Assembly: GCA_021813235.1 (NCBI GenBank)
Contig: JAKALG010000063.1
Coordinates: 1 to 5,623, forward strand
DNA: 5,623 nt
Source: a bacterium
GTDB taxonomy: Bacteria > Patescibacteria > Paceibacteria > UBA9973
Direction of reading: 5' to 3'
A model generated the notes under the pieces. That model had not been told where the DNA came from, made no database searches, and was given only the letters and a program-made list of their open reading frames with translations. The translations under genes and the position numbers were made by a program. Shown piece after piece: positions 1-4,814 of the stretch. Every line of letters starts with the position of its first letter. Positions within the stretch are counted from its first letter, which is position 1.

Positions 1-236
1 CAAGTACGATAGCCAAAGGTGCTTCCTCAACAATCACTTGGTCTTCAGCAAATGCTGATACTTGTGTTGGAACAAACTTTAACACAGGAGGTGCAACCTC
101 TGGCAGTGTTTCAGTCAGTCCTACTACAACAACGACTTATAGTATGGTTTGTACTGGAGCTGGAGGACAAGCTCCTGACCAAGCAACAGTGACGGTCACA
201 GTAACAACAAAGAAACCGGTGATAAAAGAAAATTAA
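1..236 (+). CDS. C-terminal end of a secreted/surface protein with an Ig-like repeat (partial)
   Basis: The open frame enters from the left edge (first full codon at 3) and ends in TAA at 234-236, giving 77 residues. It is Ser/Thr/Gly/Ala-rich and has the alternating polar and beta-branched pattern of a beta-sandwich. Visible elements are TITWSSANADTC (10-21), a SGSVSVSP strand (33-40), a Thr run with YSMVC (41-50), and a final TVTVTV strand (62-67), followed by a short basic tail ending in KEN. Two cysteines (21 and 50) could form the intradomain disulfide. This type of domain is common as tandem repeats in large extracellular proteins of Parcubacteria and related groups; that attribution is from recall of the family pattern. 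The rest of the protein, including any signal peptide, lies outside the window. No sorting signal or membrane anchor is seen at the C-terminus. Function is probably adhesive or structural, which is an inference. Confidence 0.75.
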   Translation, partial: STIAKGASSTITWSSANADTCVGTNFNTGGATSGSVSVSPTTTTTYSMVCTGAGGQAPDQATVTVTVTTKKPVIKEN

Positions 237-280
237 CCTCACCCCTAACCCCTCTCCAAAATTTTAATTTTAGAGAGGGG
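237..280. repeat. C-rich motif and palindrome, REP-like intergenic element
   Basis: Directly after the stop codon comes a C-rich stretch (CCTCACCCCTAACCCCTCTC begins at 237). It leads into an inverted repeat whose arms CCCCTCTC (249-256) and GAGAGGGG (273-280) pair perfectly. One C/A mismatch separates them from an inner AAAATT/AATTTT pairing (258-263 with 266-271). Very similar C-rich palindromes recur in intergenic spaces of many unrelated bacterial genomes, so this is more likely a dispersed REP-like repeat than a gene-specific signal. It could add to transcription termination after the surface-protein gene, but a stronger hairpin follows. Whether it recurs elsewhere in this genome cannot be seen here. 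Confidence 0.6.
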
Positions 281-296
281 AAAGAGAAACTAATTC

Positions 297-334
297 ATAT
301 CAAAAAAATCCCCACTAGGGGATTTTTTTGATAT
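297..334. terminator. Strong intrinsic terminator hairpin (17-bp perfect stem)
   Basis: The arms 297-313 and 318-334 are perfectly complementary over 17 bp, with the loop ACTA (314-317). Each arm carries four G/C pairs next to the loop followed by a 7-base A or T tract, so the hairpin has a U-rich 3' side on either strand. It would end the transcript of the surface-protein gene. The right arm shares bases with the putative promoter of the next gene. Confidence 0.85.
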
Positions 335-337
335 ACT
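329..337 (+). promoter_or_regulatory. Putative extended -10 (TGATATACT) for the 352 metallopeptidase gene
   Basis: TGATATACT matches the extended -10 form TGnTATAAT with one mismatch (TATACT at 332-337). No good -35 lies 17 bp upstream, as expected for an extended -10 element. Transcription would start near 344, leaving about 8 bases before the ATG and no room for a Shine-Dalgarno site. The same form (TGGTATACT) occurs before the membrane-protein gene at 3345-3353. The element overlaps the outer end of the terminator stem. AT-rich DNA produces such matches by chance. Confidence 0.45.
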
Positions 338-351
338 TAATTGTGTAGATT

Positions 352-1245
352 ATGTCGCTAAAATTTATACCAAAAATATCACGTTATGCAAATCTATATT
401 TTTTCATTCAAAATTTATCTGAATGGCATTTTTCAAATCGTAAAAAACATAATGAAGTATGGCGAAAAGAATTATCTTTTTCTCCCGAAGCTGATTTTTG
501 TATACAAGCATTTGGAAAAATACATGAAAAATATTCATTTGGACCTGATTATCTTGGACGACCTTTTTTCCTTAAAAATGACCCATTGTCTGCTGTAGAA
601 TTAATTGTCGGTAAAGACAGTACCGCTAAAATAAAAAATATTTTTTCAACAATTGAGCCGTATTTTGATGCTCTTTATACAAAAGATGAGATAATGTTAA
701 AAAAGTGGGCGTCAATTATTGCAGATCCAGAATTTGTGGAAAAATCCTCTTTCATAAACAACACTCTTGCAAATTTTTATGGATGTCCTCCATATAATGA
801 AAGTTGCACAATATACCTATTATTATCTACAAAAGAAAAGAATGGAGGAACATCTGGGACTATAGATAGTCACTCCATTACTCTTGAACTGAGTCGTACA
901 CCCATAGAATCAGAAGAACAAGTACTTAAAATATTATGGCATGAATTAATACATTTATATTTTAGAAAATATAAGTTTTATCCTCTTTTAGAAAGATATA
1001 CGGATAATAATTTAGAAATTATGAGCAAAATTGACGAACTTGTTGCTTCGGCACTTCTCCCGAATGGGTTATTAAGACAAAACTTGCTAGTCAATATCAA
1101 CGAATCCAAAACACCTGAGAGTTTTAATTCTCGTATTACGTCAGATAAAATTATATCTATTCAAAAGTTAATTTATCCATATTTAAAAGAAAAAAAAGTT
1201 ATTGATGCCAAACTTATAAAAGAAATTTGTATGATAGGAGATTAA
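352..1245 (+). CDS. Putative zinc metallopeptidase (HExxH...E, gluzincin-like), family not recognised
   Basis: The product is 297 residues. The zinc-binding signature is HELIH (His197, Glu198, His201), in a hydrophobic helix (VLKILWHELIHLYFRKY) after a region rich in predicted beta strands (about 153-182). Glu229 in KIDELVASALL lies 28 residues after the second His and is a good candidate for the third zinc ligand, as in gluzincins. The N-terminal 150 residues match no domain I can name. There is no signal peptide or membrane segment, so it is probably cytoplasmic. No ribosome binding site precedes the ATG; it is the only in-frame start near the promoter, since an upstream GTG (343) is followed at once by TAG. 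The gene runs convergently into the radical SAM/peptide cluster and shares the hairpin at 1256-1283. The smaller HExxH protein at 2663-3262 has the same HE-x-x-H-x-Y-F-x-K-Y core and similar Glu spacing, so the two may be related. Peptidase activity is inferred from the motif. A role in cutting the neighbouring peptide is only suggested by position. Confidence 0.75.
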   Translation: MSLKFIPKISRYANLYFFIQNLSEWHFSNRKKHNEVWRKELSFSPEADFCIQAFGKIHEKYSFGPDYLGRPFFLKNDPLSAVELIVGKDSTAKIKNIFSTIEPYFDALYTKDEIMLKKWASIIADPEFVEKSSFINNTLANFYGCPPYNESCTIYLLLSTKEKNGGTSGTIDSHSITLELSRTPIESEEQVLKILWHELIHLYFRKYKFYPLLERYTDNNLEIMSKIDELVASALLPNGLLRQNLLVNINESKTPESFNSRITSDKIISIQKLIYPYLKEKKVIDAKLIKEICMIGD

Positions 1246-1283
1246 AATAAATAAAAAAGGATGATAATTTATTATCATCCTTT
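1246..1283 (-). terminator. Intrinsic terminator of the radical SAM/peptide operon, possibly bidirectional
   Basis: AAAGGATGATAA (1256-1267) pairs perfectly with TTATCATCCTTT (1272-1283) around the loop TTTA: 12 bp with no mismatch. On the minus strand the hairpin is followed by a long T-rich tail (complement of 1246-1258), which is the textbook arrangement, and it begins 9 bases after the stop of the small peptide gene. On the plus strand the 3' tail is only TTT, so it is a weaker stop for the convergent 352 gene. Confidence 0.85.
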
Positions 1284-1292
1284 AGATCAACA

Positions 1293-1442
1293 TTAATCAG
1301 TTGGTCCATCACTGTGCCCATTATCCCAATCATCCCAATCCCCAAATTCGGCGGATGGTTGATTTTCGGAGGAGTTATTACTAGATTCGCTCATCCTAGA
1401 TAATGCGCCCGCGATTGCTTCTTTACCTATGTCTTTTTCCAT
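1293..1442 (-). CDS. Short peptide, candidate RiPP precursor with tandem aromatic-X-Asp/Asn triplets
   Basis: A 49-codon gene reads from ATG (1442-1440) to TAA (1295-1293) with AAGGAG 8 bases upstream, the best ribosome binding site in the window. The N-terminal part (about 1-32) resembles a leader: amphipathic MEKDIGKEAIAGALSRM, then a Ser/Asn-rich linker. The C-terminal part reads FGD (33-35), WDD (36-38), WDN (39-41), Gly42, HSD (43-45), GPTD. Each triplet is an aromatic residue or His, any residue, then Asp or Asn, which is the substrate pattern of cyclophane-forming (triceptide) radical SAM enzymes. There is no Cys or Tyr, and no Lys in the core, so thioether and Lys-Trp crosslinks are unlikely. 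The peptide is very acidic (12 Asp/Glu against 3 Lys/Arg). It lies 34 bases downstream of the SPASM enzyme gene on the same strand, with no terminator between, and is closed by the 1246-1283 hairpin. G+C is 44% by direct count, higher than its neighbours. The gene is real with high probability; its chemistry is inference. Confidence 0.85.
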   Translation of the reverse strand: MEKDIGKEAIAGALSRMSESSNNSSENQPSAEFGDWDDWDNGHSDGPTD

Positions 1443-1450
1443 AGGATACA

Positions 1451-1456
1451 CTCCTT
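1451..1456 (-). promoter_or_regulatory. Strong ribosome binding site (AAGGAG) of the small peptide gene
   Basis: The minus strand reads AAGGAG, then 8 bases, then the ATG at 1442. It fixes the start of the short peptide gene and contrasts with the plus-strand genes here, which have no Shine-Dalgarno site. This suggests the peptide is translated more strongly than the enzyme upstream, as expected for a precursor made in excess over its modifying enzyme. Confidence 0.85.
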
Positions 1457-1476
1457 TTATTATTTGATAAGGTTAG

Positions 1477-2571
1477 TTATGGTGTTGCTCTATCTATACA
1501 TGATGATAAATAGGCGGACACCTCCTTTCTTGATTTGCAGAAAAAATATTTTCCATCTATGCTTCCAATTCTATGAGCAGTGCAACCGTTATTACATGAA
1601 TTTTTCTGCTCACAAAAGGTACAATCACTTGGCAGTTTATGAGTTTTACATATAAAATTTTGCCACTTTTTTGCGTGTAAAATTTCTTGCAAAGTTTGTT
1701 TGGTTAATGTCCCAAAACAAAAATCATTATCTCCTGATAAACGGTCACATGGATATATAGTGCCATTATAGTTGACAGTATAAAACGTATGACATGAACC
1801 ATTAAATGAACAGGTACTTGCATGTCTTTCATACAAACCTGCCAAATAATTGTCTATTTCTCTGATTCGTAAAGCACCATCATTACGTTTTATCCATAAA
1901 TCAATATATTTTTTAAAAATCTGAGTAAGCATATCATTAGACAAACTCTGTCCGTTCATGTGCTTATTAGACTCCAAAATATCGAGGTATGGATTAATAC
2001 CAAAACTATTAAGACCCATATCATCAACAAAGAACTTAAAATCTTCTTCTATACGGCAGATATTTGCTTGCGTAATAGTTTGTATAATGCTTAGCTTTAT
2101 ACCGTATTTACGAAGTATTTTTATACCACGTACTGTACTATCAAATGTTCCTTTCCCATTACGATTTAAACGAAATTGGTTATGACTTTTAATATTCCCG
2201 TCCAAACTTATACCAACCCTGAAATCATTTTTTTTAAAAAAAGTTGCCCACTTATCAGTTATTAGTGTTCCGTTGGTTTGTATAGAATTACGAACGGGTC
2301 TACTTGGTGGTATTAATAATTTTTGTAGACGAACTACTTCTTGGAAGAAACTTAGACCGGCTAAAAGAGGTTCTCCGCCGTGCCAGATAAACGATAGATT
2401 TCCACGTATGAGTTCTATATGCTGGCGCATAAATGATTCAAGTAATTTGAAATCCATTATTTTATAAGATGTTTGATCAAGATTGTAATAAAAACAATAA
2501 CCACAATGGTTGTTGCAACAATTGCCCACAACTTTGATTATTGGTGTTAGATGTAAATTGCTATTATCCAT
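1477..2571 (-). CDS. Radical SAM/SPASM peptide-modifying enzyme, candidate cyclophane (triceptide) synthase
   Basis: The product is 364 residues. The radical SAM cluster motif CxxxCxxC is C19/C23/C26 (CNNHCGYC), and Gly-Gly-Glu-Pro at 65-68 contacts SAM. SIQTNGT (96-102) and GISLDG (120-125) are further hallmarks of the maturase-type branch. The C-terminal SPASM domain is complete: C260-x9-G270-x4-C275, then C317-x2-C320-x5-C326-x3-C330, then C345. These are the seven cysteines expected to bind two auxiliary 4Fe-4S clusters. Enzymes of this build modify peptides or proteins by radical chemistry started by 5'-deoxyadenosyl. The triplet-rich peptide gene directly downstream is the likely substrate, so C-C bond formation between an aromatic side chain and a beta carbon two residues on is the best guess. 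An anaerobic sulfatase maturase or another SPASM type is less likely because no sulfatase gene is near. No separate RRE-like peptide-binding domain is seen. Length and start are normal; ATG 2571 has AAGGTG (2576-2581) 4 bases upstream. Confidence 0.9.
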   Translation of the reverse strand: MDNSNLHLTPIIKVVGNCCNNHCGYCFYYNLDQTSYKIMDFKLLESFMRQHIELIRGNLSFIWHGGEPLLAGLSFFQEVVRLQKLLIPPSRPVRNSIQTNGTLITDKWATFFKKNDFRVGISLDGNIKSHNQFRLNRNGKGTFDSTVRGIKILRKYGIKLSIIQTITQANICRIEEDFKFFVDDMGLNSFGINPYLDILESNKHMNGQSLSNDMLTQIFKKYIDLWIKRNDGALRIREIDNYLAGLYERHASTCSFNGSCHTFYTVNYNGTIYPCDRLSGDNDFCFGTLTKQTLQEILHAKKWQNFICKTHKLPSDCTFCEQKNSCNNGCTAHRIGSIDGKYFFCKSRKEVSAYLSSCIDRATP

Positions 2572-2575
2572 AATG

Positions 2576-2581
2576 CACCTT
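2576..2581 (-). promoter_or_regulatory. Ribosome binding site (AAGGTG) of the radical SAM gene
   Basis: The minus strand reads AAAAGGTG, then CATT, then ATG. AGGTG is part of the extended Shine-Dalgarno consensus, and the short spacing suits that register. It is weaker than the site of the peptide gene. It supports ATG 2571 as the start. Confidence 0.6.
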
Positions 2582-2613
2582 TTCTTCTATTTTCAAATAA
2601 TTTATTTACCGTT

Positions 2614-2642
2614 AATATACCAAGTTTTAGACGACTTGTCAA
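2614..2642 (-). promoter_or_regulatory. Near-consensus sigma70-type promoter of the radical SAM/peptide operon
   Basis: On the minus strand a perfect -35 TTGACA (2642-2637) is followed by exactly 17 bp and then TATATT (2619-2614, five of six matches), which also has the extended TGn in front. Transcription would start near 2607, giving a leader of about 36 bases that contains the ribosome binding site at 2576-2581. Around the -35 and in the spacer, CAAGTT and AACTTG form an inverted repeat (2638-2646 region against 2621-2626 region), and CAAGT is also repeated directly. A repressor site is possible but not shown. The promoter means the enzyme and peptide genes need not depend on transcription from the upstream 3262-2663 gene. 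Confidence 0.8.
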
Positions 2643-2662
2643 CTTGAGTATAAGAGAGGTAT

Positions 2663-3262
2663 TTAATTTTTTTTATATATTTTTATAACCTCTTTTACCC
2701 ATTTATCAAAATTAGGGTTTTCTTTTTCCCATAATTTTAGAATTTGTTTGCGAATGTTTTTATGATTAGAATATCCTTCGTCGGGTTTATCAATAATATC
2801 TGTGAATTCCTTGTTTATGATCACAGTTATAATTTCTTTTAACTCATTTTTTTCTTTTTTTGAAATTACATTACATGTTTTTAAAAACTTTGTGCTGTTA
2901 ATATACTTGTAGAAATATATATGACTGATTTCATGAATAATCACTGTAGGATATTTGGTGAATGGATGATTCTGGCTTATAGAAATAAATAATTTTTCAC
3001 TATTATGAAGAGATACGGGCGTATTGTTAATATAATAACCGAAATCGTTTATTTTATAGGATAAACCGGTTAATTCATTAAATCTTTTAATAATTGTTTT
3101 TCCATATTTATTTAAATATTTGTTTAGATAATCAATTAAGAATGGGAGTGTTAGAGATTTTTTGCTAGTTTGTTTTTTAGGTATCTCATTACCCCAGACT
3201 TTATTTAGACCTGCTATCATTTTCTTAGACCAAATATCAACTTTTTTATCATATCTAAACAT
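2663..3262 (-). CDS. Small putative zinc metallopeptidase (HEISH), family not recognised
   Basis: The product is 199 residues, Lys- and Asn-rich. HEISH (His110, Glu111, His114) sits in VIIHEISHIYFYKY, and Glu143 (NELKE) 29 residues on is a likely third ligand. This is the layout of a minimal gluzincin fold: strands (about 75-100), zinc helix, second helix carrying the Glu. There is no signal peptide or transmembrane helix. The core matches the 352-1245 protein at HE-x-x-H-x-Y-F-x-K-Y, and both have a C-terminal helix of pattern K-x-I-x(2-3)-Q-x-L, so distant common origin is plausible. It is the first gene of a minus-strand run, 91 bases before the radical SAM gene. No terminator is visible in that gap, so some read-through into the RiPP-like operon is possible. 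It could be the leader-removing protease or an unrelated zinc protein; its activity is inferred from the motif only. A TAAAAT -10-like box (3274-3269) lies 6 bases before the ATG, suggesting a leaderless mRNA. Confidence 0.7.
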   Translation of the reverse strand: MFRYDKKVDIWSKKMIAGLNKVWGNEIPKKQTSKKSLTLPFLIDYLNKYLNKYGKTIIKRFNELTGLSYKINDFGYYINNTPVSLHNSEKLFISISQNHPFTKYPTVIIHEISHIYFYKYINSTKFLKTCNVISKKEKNELKEIITVIINKEFTDIIDKPDEGYSNHKNIRKQILKLWEKENPNFDKWVKEVIKIYKKN

Positions 3263-3268
3263 ATACTT

Positions 3269-3274
3269 ATTTTA
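3269..3274 (-). promoter_or_regulatory. Putative -10 (TAAAAT) of the small metallopeptidase gene
   Basis: On the minus strand TAAAAT is followed by six bases and the ATG, placing the start of transcription at or next to the start codon. The -35 candidate 17 bp upstream (TGGAAT) is weak. The surrounding DNA is AT-rich, so this is a modest call. Confidence 0.4.
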
Positions 3275-3344
3275 CAATATAAAACTTAAGAATTCCATAA
3301 TATGAAAAATATACTAATATGTTCATTATTTATAAAAATTCTTG

Positions 3345-3353
3345 TGGTATACT
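3345..3353 (+). promoter_or_regulatory. Extended -10 (TGGTATACT) of the membrane-protein gene, leaderless start
   Basis: TGGTATACT matches TGnTATAAT with one mismatch and ends 9 bases before ATG 3363, so the mRNA should begin close to the start codon. If this is the promoter, a start at TTG 3342 would lie upstream of the transcript and is excluded. Together with the -10 box at 3269-3274 it defines a short divergent promoter region (3263-3362). Confidence 0.55.
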
Positions 3354-3362
3354 TATTTAGTA

Positions 3363-3941
3363 ATGAAATATTACGAAATTTTTGGTATTGCGGCGCCGAT
3401 AGTTTCCTTGATTGCTTTTATACCTTATTTTATTTCCATATTGAAAGGCAAAACGAAACCCTCTTCTGCTTCATGGTGGACATGGGCAATACTGATTTCT
3501 GTTATTACCGTGAGTTCTTGGGCATCTGGCGCACCATGGCAAGTGCTTCTGCTTCCAGCTTGGCTCTGTTTTTCTCAGCTTGCAGTCGCTATTCTCTCAA
3601 TCAAGTTTGGAGACAATAAATGGGATTTAAGGAATAAACTTTGTGTCCTTCTCGCAATTTTGGGTATTTTACTTTGGTATTTTACGGGTAATCCATTGTT
3701 GGCACTCGGGCTCAGTATCATTGCAGATTTATTTGCTTCAATACCAAATTTTCGTCATGTTTCTTTAAACCCAGAACAAGAAGATAGGCTCGCATGGACG
3801 ATAGGATGGATGTCAGCAGTTTTTGAAATTTTGGCCATTAAAGAGTGGAATTTTGTCTCATCTGGTTGGGCAATATATTTTCTTTTTGTTGAATCATTGA
3901 TTTTATATTTTTTATACAGGAGAAAAATAAAAATGGATTAG
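3363..3941 (+). CDS. Seven-helix membrane protein, SWEET/PQ-loop-like
   Basis: From ATG 3363 the product is 192 residues. I see seven hydrophobic segments at about 6-26, 38-55, 59-81, 93-108, 110-126, 144-160 and 165-186. There are two similar halves: AFIPYFISILKGKTKPS followed by SASWWTWAI (18-43), and ASIPNFRHVSLNPEQEDR followed by LAWTIGWM (125-150). Each has a helix ending near a Pro, a short polar loop, and a Trp-rich next helix. A 3+1+3 helix layout with this Pro-loop-Trp pattern is that of SWEET and PQ-loop transporters, which move sugars or amino acids. The canonical PQ pair is not present (IP-Y/N-F instead), so the substrate is unknown and the family call is tentative. The longer start at TTG 3342 would add seven residues but overlaps the promoter-like TGGTATACT. 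The gene ends in TAG 27 bases before the next gene. Confidence 0.7.
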   Translation: MKYYEIFGIAAPIVSLIAFIPYFISILKGKTKPSSASWWTWAILISVITVSSWASGAPWQVLLLPAWLCFSQLAVAILSIKFGDNKWDLRNKLCVLLAILGILLWYFTGNPLLALGLSIIADLFASIPNFRHVSLNPEQEDRLAWTIGWMSAVFEILAIKEWNFVSSGWAIYFLFVESLILYFLYRRKIKMD

Positions 3942-3956
3942 TTTTTTTAATTAAGT

Positions 3957-3962
3957 TATAAT
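3957..3962 (+). promoter_or_regulatory. Consensus -10 (TATAAT) six bases before the methyltransferase ATG
   Basis: A perfect TATAAT is followed by CTTATT and ATG 3969, so transcription should begin at the A of the start codon and give a leaderless mRNA. No clear -35 is visible upstream. It lies in the 27-base gap after the membrane-protein stop and would drive the methyltransferase/DUF2156 pair. Confidence 0.65.
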
Positions 3963-3968
3963 CTTATT

Positions 3969-4814
3969 ATGAAAGAAGATAAGGCTTTTAGCTCTATAGA
4001 TTTTGTCGGACAATGTTTAGTTGATAAAAAACGTACTTTATCTTTTCAAAAAGCAATAAAAAAAATTGTTAAAAAGAATGATGTAGTTTTAGATTTAGGA
4101 ACTGGCTCAGGGATAATGGCACTTTTAGCTGCTCAAGCTGGAGCAAAAAAGATTTTTGCAGTTGAGTTTGACTCCCTTGTTTCTAAAATAGCTGGAAGTA
4201 TAATAAAATCTAATATTTTTAAAAGTAAAATTAAATTAGTAGTTGGGGATGCTCGTAACTATAGTCATCCACACAAAGTGAAATTTAATGTTGTAGTTTC
4301 TGAGTTATTAACCACTGGTATGGTTGATGAACCACAAATACAAGCAATAAACAATTTACACAAAAAGAAACTAGTTGATGATTCCACTATCTTTCTGCCA
4401 TCAAGGCATGATACGTATGTATCATTAATAAATGCCAATTTTAAAATGTTTAATCTGGATATTCCAATAATACTGCACCTTTGGAGGTGGCATAAATGGA
4501 ATGATTTAAAAATTACAAAAATTACAGATAAATTAATTTTAAATTCTATTTATTTTGACAAGAAAAACGAAGAAAGATTTGAAACAATAGTTACTTTTGA
4601 AGTAAAGGAAAATGGAATAATAAATGGTATTTATCTTACTAGTCGTACCTTTCTTCACAACAAAATATTTCTTGATGACACTGAAGCCTTAAATGCTCCA
4701 ATGCTCATACCAATAAACAAAAAATTTGTAAAAAAAGGGCAGAAAATAAAATTAAAAATTAGTTATATATTTGGTGGGGGATATGGAAATTTTAATTATA
4801 AATTTTTAAAATAA
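3969..4814 (+). CDS. SAM-dependent methyltransferase, protein arginine methyltransferase (PRMT)-like
   Basis: The product is 281 residues. Motif I is VVLDLGTGSGIMALLAAQAG (39-58), Glu66 in FAVEFD would bind the SAM ribose, and VVGDAR (91-96) is the adenine-side acidic loop. The region before motif I (LVDKKRTLSFQKAI, 17-30) resembles the PRMT segment with RT and an aromatic residue. SELLTTGMVDE (111-121) has two Glu residues nine apart (112 and 121), the same spacing as the PRMT double-E loop that holds the target guanidinium. After about 140 the sequence is strand-rich (FEVKENGIINGIYLTSR, KIKLKISYIFGGG), like the PRMT beta barrel. The PRMT Thr-His-Trp loop is not evident. So the fold is clear and the class likely, while arginine as target is inference. 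It has no signal peptide. Its stop overlaps the start of the next gene (TAATG), so the two are translationally coupled. Confidence 0.8.
   Translation: MKEDKAFSSIDFVGQCLVDKKRTLSFQKAIKKIVKKNDVVLDLGTGSGIMALLAAQAGAKKIFAVEFDSLVSKIAGSIIKSNIFKSKIKLVVGDARNYSHPHKVKFNVVVSELLTTGMVDEPQIQAINNLHKKKLVDDSTIFLPSRHDTYVSLINANFKMFNLDIPIILHLWRWHKWNDLKITKITDKLILNSIYFDKKNEERFETIVTFEVKENGIINGIYLTSRTFLHNKIFLDDTEALNAPMLIPINKKFVKKGQKIKLKISYIFGGGYGNFNYKFLK

Noticed and set aside
386..598. Short plus-strand ORF inside the first metallopeptidase gene
   Set aside because: It lies wholly within the 297-residue protein in another frame and shows no domain or ribosome binding site.
1293..1442. Sactipeptide, ranthipeptide or streptide-type product
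   Set aside because: The peptide has no Cys for thioethers, and the putative core has no Lys for a Lys-Trp bond.
1464..2467. Three plus-strand ORFs opposite the radical SAM gene
   Set aside because: They are antisense shadows of a gene with complete cluster-binding motifs.
3342..3362. Longer TTG start for the membrane protein (adds seven residues)
   Set aside because: These codons coincide with the TGGTATACT promoter-like element, so they would not be transcribed from it. The ATG at 3363 is the better start.
3302..3619. 105-codon plus-strand ORF overlapping the start of the membrane-protein gene
   Set aside because: It is out of frame with the clear seven-helix protein, has an unstructured composition, and no ribosome binding site. 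It is a shadow frame.
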